This document shows, piece by piece, positions 24,088 to 32,620 of a stretch of 43,926 nucleotides of DNA. A program made the position numbers and the translations under genes. Numbering within the stretch: the stretch's first letter is position 1; the number at the start of each line of letters is the position of its first letter. Source of the stretch: Streptomyces coryli (GTDB taxonomy: Bacteria; Actinomycetota; Actinomycetes; Streptomycetales; Streptomycetaceae); NCBI RefSeq assembly GCF_011044975.1, contig NZ_JAAKZV010000041.1, positions 1-43,926 on the forward strand, read 5' to 3'. The notes beneath the pieces are model-generated. The model ran no database searches, had not been told where the DNA came from, and saw only the letters and a list, made by a program, of their open reading frames with translations.

Positions 24088-27000
24088 GCGTGCTCCTCGC
24101 TCGTACGGGCGTATCGCTGCAGCCGCACCGGGCCGAACAGTCCGGTACGCGTCTGACCTGCCGTGACGGCCATCGTCGGGGAGGCGTCGTCGAGGTATCC
24201 GGCGAGCGTGCCGCGCACCACCACCTCGAGCAGGTGCTCCCCCGTGCCGAGGGCGTCGGTGATCTCCGTCCGCCACGGGCCCCACACGAGCTGGTCGACC
24301 AGCCGTCCGTCGATGAGGACGTCGGCGGTGCCGCGGACCTCGCCGAGGTCGAGCACGACGCGGTCGGCGGCCGGCGGCGCGGTGATCACGGTGCGATAGC
24401 GCACCTGCCCGCCGAGCGCCCGCAGCCCGAGCTCCTCCCAACTCGCCAGCCGCACCGGGCTCTCGGCCACCTCGACCTCGATCGCCCCGTCGAGCAGCGC
24501 CCCGCCCCGGCGGCCGTCCACGGCCCGTATCTCCAGCACGACCGGGATCGCGGCGGCCAGCGGGACGGGCAGGGCGACGCGGCCGCCGTCCGGCTTGTAC
24601 TCCAGGTCGCCGAGCCGTACGAGGACGTCCAGGTCGGTCGGGATCCGCAGGGCCGTCGTGCCCAGCGGGGCCGGGAAGCGCAGCCATTCGGTGCGCGGCC
24701 CGGGCGCCCGGTCGGGCACCACCGGTACGACGGTGTCGCCCGGTGCCGCGCCGGGTTCCAGCCAGTGGGCGCCCGGCAGCGGGTGCGGCCGCACCCGGGC
24801 GCACAGGAAGCGCGGGTCGCGCTCGTGGAAGCGGCGTACGGGCTCCGCCGCCCAGTCCGGGCCGCTGATCAGGCCGAGGCCTGGCGAGTCGAGGGCGACG
24901 GCGGTGCCTTCTGCGGGCCGGAGGGTGATCGTGTTCTCGCCGGCGCGGAGGACGCCGCTCAGGTCGTGCGGGTTCACGTGGACCTGCTGGTGGCCCGGAT
25001 ACGGGCTGAAGTCGCCCTGGCGGCCGACCTCGACGCCGTTGACCAGCACGCTGCACGCGCCCTCGCCGGCGACCAGCACCTCGGCGCCGGACGCGGGCAC
25101 CTCGTCGAGGCGGAACGTATGGCTCACGTCGCCCGCGCCGGTCAGCCACTCCGGCCTGCGGTACGCGTCCGGGTCCGCGACCACGGCGAAGGAGGCGCGC
25201 AGCGGTCCGTCCCGCTCGGCGGTGAACTCGATCTCCAGGTCCACCGTCCGCCCGGCGGTGTGCGCCGGGAGCGGGCTGAAGGACTGGTAACCGCCGCCCT
25301 CCGACGGTAGTTCGGCGCCGTCCACCCACACCCGGCGCGCGGCGTTGGACCCCACGGCCAGGTGCAGCCCGGTGCGGTCGGGCAGCGGGAGCCCGGTGCG
25401 CACGGCGACCCGCTCCCCTCCCCCGACCCGCCGCCAGTCGAGGAACTCCTCCGGCACATAGCCCTTGGGGCCCAGCGGCTCCAGGTGCACGGGGTCCTTC
25501 TGGATGCCCCGCGACAGCGACCACTGCGCCTGCCGCCAGGTGCCGTCGGGGTCGCGGACGTCGGCGAAGGGCCCGTATCCGGCGGTCACCTGCTCCCAGC
25601 CGGCGCCGCCCTCGGCCGAGTGCTCCAGCCGCCACACCTCGATCGGCAGCACTCCGTCCCGCCCGGCCGCGGCGAGATCGCCGTGCCGGTTGTCCAGGGT
25701 GGAGGTCGCCAGCGCACTCCAGGGCCCGTCGACCGGGACGCTGCCGAGGGCGGCGCCGAGCGGCTCGCGGCTGGCCTCGGGCAGGTCCTCGCCCAGCACC
25801 ACCAGTGCCACGGGCCCGTCCGCGAACGGCACGTCGAGCAGCAGCGCCCCGCCGTCCGCGGTCACCTCCAGCTCGGTGCGCTCGCCGGTCCGCGGATCCC
25901 ACCGCTGCGCGCGGACCCGCGGCAGCCCGTCGATACGGAGCCGGGCCCGGCGGTCGCCGGGCGGCACGAACGTATAGCCGTCCGCGCGCAGCTGCCGCCA
26001 GTACTCGTCCCAACTGAAGCCGGTGGCATACCAGTCGTCCCGGCCCGGCTGCACGATCGGCGCCTTGGTGCCGCTGTGCTCGTCATGCGCGGCGAGCATC
26101 ACGACGTACGTATCGCCGTGCCGCCGCAGCAGATACGGGGCGTCCGCCCGCACCCGTACAGGCCCTGCGGCCACCGCCTCCGGCACCTCCTCGGCCGTGG
26201 CCACCAGCAGCGCGTGCCCGGCCAGCGGCTCCGGCACCCGGCCCACGCACACGACGGTGCCGCCGGAGCGCGCGAACTCCACCAGCCGGCGCCCGGCCGC
26301 CGGATCCAGCAGCTCCACCTCGGGGAGCACCACGGTCCGGTACGTCTCGTCGCCGACCCGCAGGCCTTCCGGTACGGCCTCGCCCGCGGCGATCGTGTTC
26401 TCGTCGAGGGTGTCGTGGTCGATCCCGGCGCGCTCCAGGACGCCGCGCTTCTCCGCCAGCCAGTTGCTGACGCCGTTGAGCCCGTGGAAGCAGGCGGCCG
26501 CCCGCTCGGCCGGGGGCAGCGGCCCGTCCAGCGTCAGATACGCCTGCGAGGTGCTGGTGGGCGACAGCAGCACCGTGTCGCAGACATGCGTGCCCGCGGT
26601 CAGCACCGAGCACAGCCGGGTCACCGCGCCGGAGAACTGGTGGTACGCGGGCCAGTACGGCTGCCGCCAGCAGGTGGACGGCGGCGCCCACTCCCACCAG
26701 CCGCCGGCCGTCGAGTAGTAGACGGCGTGCGGGTCGTACAGATTCGCGCCGCGGCGCAGGAACGGCGCGAGCCAGTCGTAGGTCTCCTCCAGCGTGCCGC
26801 CCCAGCCGGAGGAGTGGAACGCCTCGATCCAGGTGCGCCGCCCGCCGTGCGCGTGCGCGAGCGAGCTGTGCACCTTGGGGTCGCCCCAGTGATCGCTGCC
26901 GGGCGCGCCGAAGCCGGCGTGCGTGCCCAGGTAGTCGCCGTACATCTGCACCCCGCCCACCGGGTCGCCCTCGCGGGCCGGGGACGCCTGGTCGAAGCCG

Positions 27001-27758
27001 CAGACCAGGCCGTGTTCGGCGAACCACGAGTCCAGCGGGTCGAAGAATGCCCGGCGGGCGAGGCGGGCGCGGTGCTCGTGGTAGTCCCGGCGGATACGGG
27101 CCGACGCCTCGGAGTCGCCCTCGAACAGCGCGGTGCGCAGCGGCATCAGGTCGTACCCGTACGCCTCGGCGAAGGTCTCCGCGAAGTCGCGCCCCCACGT
27201 GGGCATCGCCGGCAGCTCGTCCTGGAAGAACCCGGGGATCACGGTCCCGAACCAGTGGCCCACCTGGCGGGCGAGCTCACCGTGCACCTGGTCGAGCAGC
27301 GTCGCGCAGGCGTCGGTGCCCAAGTAGTCGAAGCCGCTGACCCGTTGCCCGATGGCCCCGTCCGGCCCGCGGTGCAGGGCGAGCCCGGCGAACTCCGGGT
27401 GGGCGGCCGTCAGCCGCCCCTGGAAGTTCGCTCCGGAGAAGCCGATCTGGTCGTACATCCAGAGCCGGAAGCCGAGGCGGCGGGCGTCCTCGCAGGCGCC
27501 GTCGAGCAGCTCGACCCACCGCGGGCTGAGGAACGGCGGGTCGTCGGCGAGCGAGCCGAACATCGGCCCGGCGGGCGCCAGACCCATCACCACGGCCTGC
27601 CGGACGCCCTGGGACACCAGCTGTTCCATCTGCCACCGCAGCCGGTCCCGGGTGATCTCGGCGCCGCTCCACCACCAGATCGGCAGCGGGGTGAATTCGG
27701 GCCCTGGATCGGTGAAGCGGGCGAGGAGTCCGTACGAGGAATGGAGCCGGGAAGTCAC
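24084..27758 (-). CDS. GH106-like alpha-L-rhamnosidase
   Basis: The 1224-residue protein resembles the GH106 rhamnosidases in length and layout. A TIM-barrel-like catalytic region spans about 20-420, with PIWWWSGAEIT (26-36), RLWMYDQIGFSGANFQG, and GFFQDELPAMPTWG, where D180-E181 are candidate catalytic residues. Several beta-sandwich domains follow, including galactose-binding-like modules in the last 500 residues. Cleavage of alpha-L-rhamnosides or rhamnogalacturonan fragments is the family role; the assignment rests on pattern, not alignment. No signal peptide is present. It starts at GTG 27758, overlapping the MFS stop by 4 nt (GTGA), and its own stop overlaps the GH78 start. Confidence 0.8.
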   Translation of the reverse strand: MTSRLHSSYGLLARFTDPGPEFTPLPIWWWSGAEITRDRLRWQMEQLVSQGVRQAVVMGLAPAGPMFGSLADDPPFLSPRWVELLDGACEDARRLGFRLWMYDQIGFSGANFQGRLTAAHPEFAGLALHRGPDGAIGQRVSGFDYLGTDACATLLDQVHGELARQVGHWFGTVIPGFFQDELPAMPTWGRDFAETFAEAYGYDLMPLRTALFEGDSEASARIRRDYHEHRARLARRAFFDPLDSWFAEHGLVCGFDQASPAREGDPVGGVQMYGDYLGTHAGFGAPGSDHWGDPKVHSSLAHAHGGRRTWIEAFHSSGWGGTLEETYDWLAPFLRRGANLYDPHAVYYSTAGGWWEWAPPSTCWRQPYWPAYHQFSGAVTRLCSVLTAGTHVCDTVLLSPTSTSQAYLTLDGPLPPAERAAACFHGLNGVSNWLAEKRGVLERAGIDHDTLDENTIAAGEAVPEGLRVGDETYRTVVLPEVELLDPAAGRRLVEFARSGGTVVCVGRVPEPLAGHALLVATAEEVPEAVAAGPVRVRADAPYLLRRHGDTYVVMLAAHDEHSGTKAPIVQPGRDDWYATGFSWDEYWRQLRADGYTFVPPGDRRARLRIDGLPRVRAQRWDPRTGERTELEVTADGGALLLDVPFADGPVALVVLGEDLPEASREPLGAALGSVPVDGPWSALATSTLDNRHGDLAAAGRDGVLPIEVWRLEHSAEGGAGWEQVTAGYGPFADVRDPDGTWRQAQWSLSRGIQKDPVHLEPLGPKGYVPEEFLDWRRVGGGERVAVRTGLPLPDRTGLHLAVGSNAARRVWVDGAELPSEGGGYQSFSPLPAHTAGRTVDLEIEFTAERDGPLRASFAVVADPDAYRRPEWLTGAGDVSHTFRLDEVPASGAEVLVAGEGACSVLVNGVEVGRQGDFSPYPGHQQVHVNPHDLSGVLRAGENTITLRPAEGTAVALDSPGLGLISGPDWAAEPVRRFHERDPRFLCARVRPHPLPGAHWLEPGAAPGDTVVPVVPDRAPGPRTEWLRFPAPLGTTALRIPTDLDVLVRLGDLEYKPDGGRVALPVPLAAAIPVVLEIRAVDGRRGGALLDGAIEVEVAESPVRLASWEELGLRALGGQVRYRTVITAPPAADRVVLDLGEVRGTADVLIDGRLVDQLVWGPWRTEITDALGTGEHLLEVVVRGTLAGYLDDASPTMAVTAGQTRTGLFGPVRLQRYARTSEEHA

Positions 27759-29044
27759 GCCGTGGCACGCTCCGCTTCGATCTGCTCCAGCGACTTGCCG
27801 GAGGTATTGGGCATGAAGAAGTAGCCGATGGCCCCGCTGATGACGAGGAACAGCGACAGCAGGAAGGCGACGGGGCCGATCCCGGCGCCGGCCAGCGTCG
27901 GCACGAAGAGGCTCCAGATCCCGAGGCAGGTACGGGCGACGCCGAAGGTGATGCCCTGCGCGGTGCCGCGCAGCATGGTCGGGAACAGCTCCTGGCTGAA
28001 CACCTTGTAGAAGGCCTCACCGGCCAGCGCGGCGCCGATGGAGAACAGGAAGATGTTGAGGATGATCACCGGCACGGTGAAGGGCAGCACCATGAACACG
28101 GCGTAGGCGACGATCTGCAGCACGGCGCCGATGCCCCACAGCAGCTTGCGCGTCGAGTGCCCGCGGTCGGCGAGCCGCATGAACACGAAGACGGTCGCCA
28201 CCCCGCCGAGGATGAAGCCCGAGGAGGACAGCGCCACGCTCGCGGCCTGGCCGCCGGCGTTCAGCGTCTTGATGAAGTACGGGGTGAAGATGCCGGCGGT
28301 GCCGGCCGCGATGTTCCAGAAGAGGTAGATGCTCCCCGTCCAGAGCAGCGCCTTGAGATGCGGGCCGCTGAACAGCGCCTTCACGTTGTGCCGCGGCGCC
28401 GACTCCGCTTCGGCGGCGGCCCGCCAGCGCGGCGACTCCGTCAGACCCTGGCGCAGCGCCCAGGTCACCAGGGCCATCACGAACAGATGCAGGAACACGA
28501 TCCGGATGCCCAGCAGGTCGAGCGAGGAGAGCACCAGGGCCAGCACCAGCACGACGACCGGGCCGAAGTTCCAGGCGACTTGAGTGAAGCCGAGCAGCTT
28601 GCCGCGCGCCTTCGACGGCGCGAACTCGCCGACCAGGGCCAGCGACGTGGGGACGTCGGCGCCGACCGCGACACCGACGACGAAGACGCCGATGAAGAGC
28701 ATGGGTGCGTTGAAGGCGAGCGCGATGCACAGGATGCCCGCGGCGTACACCAGCAGGTCGTACTTGTAGATGCGCTTGCGGCCCAGCTTGTCGCCGAGCC
28801 GGCCGCCGATGAACGCGCCGATCGCGCAGCCGATGGCGTTCGGCCCGATCGCGGCGAGCGCGCCCAGCGCGTCGCTGCTCAGGTGCAGATACGACTCGAA
28901 GAGGGCAAGCCCCGCGCCCAGCGCCACGATCGAACCGGCGTCCAAGTACGAGGCCATTCCGGCCAGGACGGACCATCTCCACTGCTCTTTGGTGATGGTG
29001 CCGTCGTCCTCGACGGTATTGGGGTGGGTCGTTTCCTGGGCCAT
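27755..29044 (-). CDS. MFS sugar transporter (SP family)
   Basis: The 429-residue protein starts at ATG 29044 with GGAG about 9 nt upstream. It has twelve hydrophobic segments and the sugar-porter signatures: GGRLGDKLGRKRIYKYDLLV after TM2 (the G-R-x-G-R-[RK] motif), a long central loop with LTESPRWR, the PESPR-type motif after TM6, and MRLADRGHSTRKLL in the second half. Such permeases import mono- or small oligosaccharides or glycosides with protons. It is the first gene of the rhamnosidase operon, and the promoter region carries two LacI-type operators. The imported compound is inferred to be a rhamnoside. Confidence 0.9.
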   Translation of the reverse strand: MAQETTHPNTVEDDGTITKEQWRWSVLAGMASYLDAGSIVALGAGLALFESYLHLSSDALGALAAIGPNAIGCAIGAFIGGRLGDKLGRKRIYKYDLLVYAAGILCIALAFNAPMLFIGVFVVGVAVGADVPTSLALVGEFAPSKARGKLLGFTQVAWNFGPVVVLVLALVLSSLDLLGIRIVFLHLFVMALVTWALRQGLTESPRWRAAAEAESAPRHNVKALFSGPHLKALLWTGSIYLFWNIAAGTAGIFTPYFIKTLNAGGQAASVALSSSGFILGGVATVFVFMRLADRGHSTRKLLWGIGAVLQIVAYAVFMVLPFTVPVIILNIFLFSIGAALAGEAFYKVFSQELFPTMLRGTAQGITFGVARTCLGIWSLFVPTLAGAGIGPVAFLLSLFLVISGAIGYFFMPNTSGKSLEQIEAERATA

Positions 29045-29082
29045 GACGTAGCGGCTCCTCACAGCGCTGAGCGGGGACGTGT

Positions 29083-29115
29083 GTAGAACGTTCTACGAGG
29101 ATTGAAACGTCTCAA
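29083..29115 (-). promoter_or_regulatory. Tandem LacI-type operators upstream of the MFS-rhamnosidase operon
   Basis: Two CG-centred palindromes lie side by side: GTAGAACGTTCTAC at 29083-29096, perfect over 14 bp, and TTGAAACGTCTCAA at 29102-29115, with 12 of 14 symmetric. Their centres are 19 bp apart. The outer one contains a TTGAGA on the minus strand that could be a -35 element. They lie 39-71 bp ahead of the MFS start. LacI proteins typically bind such palindromes, and the LacI gene begins about 1.1 kb away, so repression by it is a natural inference. Confidence 0.75.
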
Positions 29116-29174
29116 CCGTGGGGGCAACGGCTACGGCCGTCAAGGGGCGGTGCAGAAAAAGGTTGTTGGGGCGG

Positions 29175-30212
29175 TCAGCCGCGGGGCGGCGGCGCGGTGG
29201 TCCTGCGGATCACCAGACTCGGCGTCACCGACCTGGTCAGGGAGCGGGTCCGGCGGTCCTCGATGCGCTCCAGGAGCAGCCGGGCGGCCATCGCCCCCAT
29301 GTCGCCGCCCGCCTGGTCCACGCTGGTGAGTTGTACGGGTTCGAGGGCGGCGACCGCGGTGTTGTTGTAGCCGGCGAGGGACAGCTCCTCCGGGATGCGC
29401 AGCCCCAGTTCGGCCGCCGCCCGGAAGACGCCGGTCGCCGCGACGTCGGCGCCGGCGAAGATCGCCGTGGGCGGTTCGGACGCGGACAGCAGCTTTACGG
29501 CGCCCCGGTAGCCGCCCTCGTCGGTGAACGCGGCGGGCACGATCCGTAGCGGATCCGCCAGGCCGTGCGCGGCCATCGCCTCGCGATAGCCCTCGCTCGC
29601 GACGACCGCGGGCGGCCGGGTCCAGCCGCTGCCCTCGACGGGCGGCGAGGAGATCAGCCCGATCCGCCGGTGGCCCAGGCCGACGAGGTGATCGACCACT
29701 TCGCGGGCCCCGGCGGCGTCGTCGTTCACGACCAAGTCGTAGTGCGGCGAGGCGTCGTGGTGGCCGATCACCACGGTCGGGACGGCGGTGGCGGTCTTCT
29801 CCACCTCCTGCCGCCCGAAGGTCGGGGCGATCAGGATCAGGCCGTCGACCTGCCGGTCCACCATCGCGAAGGTGGCCTTGTACTGCTCCTCGGGGCCCGC
29901 GCCGCTGTAGCCGATCAGCATCGCGTACTCGGTGTCGCCGAGGACCCCGTTCATGCCGTCGAGGAGGTCGGCGAAGAAGGCGTTGCGGATGCCGTCCATC
30001 AGGACGCCGATCGTGTACGTCCGGCCGCGCATCCCGCGCGCCGCGGCGTGCGGGCGGTAGCCGAGCTCCGCCATGGCGGCGCGGACCCGGTCGCGCATCT
30101 CCGGGCTCACGCCGTACGCGTTGCGGAGCACCTTGGAGACCGCGGAGGTGGACACGCCGACGTGCTGCGCCACATCCGTGATCGTCACGCGCCCGCGTCC
30201 CGCCGTACCCAT
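29175..30212 (-). CDS. LacI family transcriptional regulator
   Basis: The 345-residue protein is read from ATG 30212; an in-frame ATG at 30239 would add 9 residues and neither has a good ribosome site. The first choice places the helix-turn-helix at the usual distance from the N-terminus. The DNA-binding domain (about 6-60) reads VTITDVAQHVGVSTSAVSKVLRNAYGVSP with the hinge ELGYRPHAAARGM. A periplasmic-binding-like effector domain follows, with YTIGVLMDGIRNAFFADLL, DGLILIAPTFGRQ and GYNNTAVAALEP. It sits between the MFS-GH106-GH78 operon and the divergent isomerase, and both flanking promoters carry matching palindromes. The inducer is probably a sugar released from the rhamnoside. Confidence 0.9.
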   Translation of the reverse strand: MGTAGRGRVTITDVAQHVGVSTSAVSKVLRNAYGVSPEMRDRVRAAMAELGYRPHAAARGMRGRTYTIGVLMDGIRNAFFADLLDGMNGVLGDTEYAMLIGYSGAGPEEQYKATFAMVDRQVDGLILIAPTFGRQEVEKTATAVPTVVIGHHDASPHYDLVVNDDAAGAREVVDHLVGLGHRRIGLISSPPVEGSGWTRPPAVVASEGYREAMAAHGLADPLRIVPAAFTDEGGYRGAVKLLSASEPPTAIFAGADVAATGVFRAAAELGLRIPEELSLAGYNNTAVAALEPVQLTSVDQAGGDMGAMAARLLLERIEDRRTRSLTRSVTPSLVIRRTTAPPPRG

Positions 30213-30283
30213 CAGGCCGCTCAGAATACGCCTCCCCATTGACGGCCCCGGAGAACGGGGTCTAGCTTCCGCGAAGAGCCCTT

Positions 30284-30295
30284 TGAAACCTTTCA
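30284..30295. promoter_or_regulatory. LacI-type operator between lacI-like and isomerase genes
   Basis: TGAAACCTTTCA is symmetric at 10 of 12 positions, failing only at the central CC where most LacI operators have CG. It lies 12 bp ahead of the isomerase start in the 95-bp divergent region. It resembles the 29102-29115 site (shared TGAAAC half), which supports one regulator for both promoters. Confidence 0.5.
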
Positions 30296-30307
30296 CTGAG
30301 GATCATC

Positions 30308-31759
30308 ATGACGTCTGCCACGACATCCGCCCGTATCCCCGCCGTCGCCCGCCGCCCGAAGGTCGGTCTGGTCGCGGGTGGACTCGGCGCGTACTGGCCG
30401 CAGTTCCCGGACCTGTTGCCGCAGCTCGAGCGCTCGGCGGCCCGGGTCGCGGAGCGGATGGGCGACTTCGACGCCGAGGTGATCGACGTCGGCTTCATCT
30501 CCGACGCCGAGGAGGGCGCGGCCGCGGCGGCGAAGCTGCGCGCCGCCGACTGCGACCTGATCGTCGGCTTCCTGACCACCTACATGACCGCCACCATGCT
30601 GGTCCCGATCGCCCAGCGCAGCGGCGCCCCGGTGCTGCTGATCAACCTGCAGCCGACCGAGGCGATGGACCACGCCACCTTCGACACCGGCCAGTGGCTG
30701 GCGTATTGCGGCGCCTGCCCGCTGCCGGAGATGGCCAACGCCTTCGAGCGGTGCGGCATCGACTTCCGCTCCGTATCCGGCTATCTGGAGGACGAGCGCG
30801 CCTGGGCCAGGATCGGCCGCTGGATCAAGGCGGCAGGCGTGCGCGCGGCGCTGCGCAACGGCCGGCACGGCCTGATGGGCCACCTCTACCCGGGCATGTA
30901 CGACGTCTCCACCGACCTGACGATGGTCACCGGCAATCTCGGCGGCCACGTGGAGGTGCTGGAGTTCGACGACCTGCGGGTGCGGGTGGAGAAGGTGAGC
31001 GACGCCGACGTCGAGGCGAAGCTGGCCGAGACCCGGAAGGTCTTCGAGCTGGACGAGACGGTGGTCTCCGAGGACCTGGCCTGGGCGGCGAAGGTCTCGG
31101 TCGGCCTGGACCGGCTGGCCGCCGACTTCGACCTGGACTCGCTCGCGTACTACCACCGCGGCCTGGACGGCGAGACCCACGAACGGCTCGGCGCGGGGAT
31201 GATCCTGGGCGCCTCGCTGCTCACCGCCCGCGGCATCCCGGCGGCCGGCGAGTACGAGCTGCGCACGTCCCTCGCGATGCTGATCGCCGACCGGCTCGGC
31301 GCCGGCGGCTCCTTCACCGAGCTGCAGGCGCTCAACTTCCGCGACGCCGTGGTGGAGATGGGCCACGACGGCCCCGGCCACCTGGCCATCAGCGACAGCC
31401 GCCCGCTGCTGCGCGGCCTCGGCGTCTACCACGGCAAGCGCGGCTGGGGCGTCTCGGTGGAGTTCGAGGTGAAGCACGGCCCGGTCACCGCGGTGGGCCT
31501 CGGCCAGTCCCGGGACGGCCGCTACCGCCTGATCGCCTCCGAGGGCACGGTGGTGGCGGGGCCCCGGCTGAAGATCGGCAACACGACGTCACGGGTGGAC
31601 TTCGGGCGCGATCCGGGCGAGTGGTGCGATGACTGGTCCGCGAGCGGCATCGGCCATCACTGGGCCCTGGCGACCGGGCACGTCCTGCCGGAGCTGCGGG
31701 CGATCGCGGATCTGACGGGGCTGGAGCTGCGGGAGGTGCCGTCTTCCGGGCAGGGGTGA
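30308..31759 (+). CDS. L-arabinose/L-fucose isomerase family protein
   Basis: The 483-residue protein starts at ATG 30308 behind GAGGATC. It shows the arabinose/fucose isomerase-like arrangement: N-terminal Rossmann-like domain (PKVGLVAGGLGAYWPQFPDLL), a second domain with LIVGFLTTYMTATMLVP and APVLLINLQPT, and a C-terminal domain with MGHDGPGHLAI and LKIGNTTSRVDF, the region that in this family completes the metal-binding site between subunits. The enzymes interconvert aldoses and ketoses with Mn2+. It is divergent from the LacI gene and likely part of the same regulon. The substrate is unassigned; L-rhamnose isomerases belong to a different family. Confidence 0.75.
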   Translation: MTSATTSARIPAVARRPKVGLVAGGLGAYWPQFPDLLPQLERSAARVAERMGDFDAEVIDVGFISDAEEGAAAAAKLRAADCDLIVGFLTTYMTATMLVPIAQRSGAPVLLINLQPTEAMDHATFDTGQWLAYCGACPLPEMANAFERCGIDFRSVSGYLEDERAWARIGRWIKAAGVRAALRNGRHGLMGHLYPGMYDVSTDLTMVTGNLGGHVEVLEFDDLRVRVEKVSDADVEAKLAETRKVFELDETVVSEDLAWAAKVSVGLDRLAADFDLDSLAYYHRGLDGETHERLGAGMILGASLLTARGIPAAGEYELRTSLAMLIADRLGAGGSFTELQALNFRDAVVEMGHDGPGHLAISDSRPLLRGLGVYHGKRGWGVSVEFEVKHGPVTAVGLGQSRDGRYRLIASEGTVVAGPRLKIGNTTSRVDFGRDPGEWCDDWSASGIGHHWALATGHVLPELRAIADLTGLELREVPSSGQG

Positions 31760-31839
31760 CGGCGGGGCGCGTAGGGGCGGGCGGCCTTGGCCGGTCCGGC
31801 GGATCCTGCCGGGTCGCGAGGTCGGACCGCACCCCTCCT

Positions 31840-31861
31840 CACTGGCGGCACACTGGCGGCA
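31840..31861 (+). promoter_or_regulatory. Tandem 11-bp direct repeat upstream of the two-component operon
   Basis: CACTGGCGGCA is repeated without a gap at 31840-31850 and 31851-31861, about 56-77 bp before the response-regulator start. OmpR/PhoB-family regulators bind such one-turn direct repeats head to tail. Autoregulation is the simplest reading. A 7-bp hairpin (31873-31889) follows in the leader. No gene is seen in 31760-31916. Confidence 0.5.
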
Positions 31862-31916
31862 CCCCCTGCCCGCCGGCGGTATCCGCCGGACAGGCGCTTG
31901 CTGCGAGGATGGCGGG

Positions 31917-32615
31917 ATGGAAGAGGGGAAGGGCCGCCGCCTGCTGGTCGTCGATGACGAGCCCGCGATCGTCGATGTGCTCGCGACGTCGCTGCGTTTT
32001 CTCGGATACGACGTCGCCGAGGCGACCACCGGACGCGCCGCGCTGGACGCGGTCCGCTCGCACGCGCCGGATCTCGTGCTGCTCGACGTGATGCTGCCCG
32101 ACCTCGACGGCTTCGAGGTCGTGCGGCGGCTGCGGGCCGGCGGGGCGCGGGTGTCGGTGGTCTTCCTGACCGCCCGGGAGGGCGATGTCGTCAGCGGCCT
32201 CGACCTGGGCGCGGACGACTACATCACCAAGCCGTTCCGCCTCGCCGAGGTCGCCGCCCGGGTCCGCGCCGTGCTGCGCCGCGCCGACGGCGGCTCCGGC
32301 ACCCCGGCCGATGACACCGTGCTGCGCTGCGCCGACCTGGAGCTGGACCCGCGGACGTACGAGGTGCGCCGCGGCGGCACGGCCGTGGAACTGTCGCCGA
32401 CCGAGTACCGGCTGCTGCACCATCTCCTCGCCAACGCCGGCCGCGTCCTCACCCACGAGCAGCTGATGGAGCACGTGTGGGACTACGGCGCCGCCGACAC
32501 GGCCGTGCTCAAGTCGTACATCTCCTACCTGCGCCGGAAGGTCGACTCCCTCGGCCCACCGCTGATCCACACCCGCCGCGGCATCGGTTACGTGCTGCGC
32601 GCCCCCGAGGCGTGA
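31917..32615 (+). CDS. OmpR-family response regulator
   Basis: The 232-residue protein starts at ATG 31917 with GAGGA about 5-7 nt upstream. The receiver domain (about 8-122) has acidic residues D13-D14, phosphoacceptor D57 (LLDVMLPDLDG), the Thr of VFLTAREG and the Lys of YITKPF. The OmpR winged-helix domain (about 135-228) shows LSPTEYRLLHHLLANAGRVLT and SYLRRKVD then RGIGYVLR. It works with the histidine kinase 5 nt downstream; the stop is followed by the kinase ATG. A direct repeat upstream may be its own site. Confidence 0.95.
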   Translation: MEEGKGRRLLVVDDEPAIVDVLATSLRFLGYDVAEATTGRAALDAVRSHAPDLVLLDVMLPDLDGFEVVRRLRAGGARVSVVFLTAREGDVVSGLDLGADDYITKPFRLAEVAARVRAVLRRADGGSGTPADDTVLRCADLELDPRTYEVRRGGTAVELSPTEYRLLHHLLANAGRVLTHEQLMEHVWDYGAADTAVLKSYISYLRRKVDSLGPPLIHTRRGIGYVLRAPEA

Positions 32616-32620
32616 CCGCG

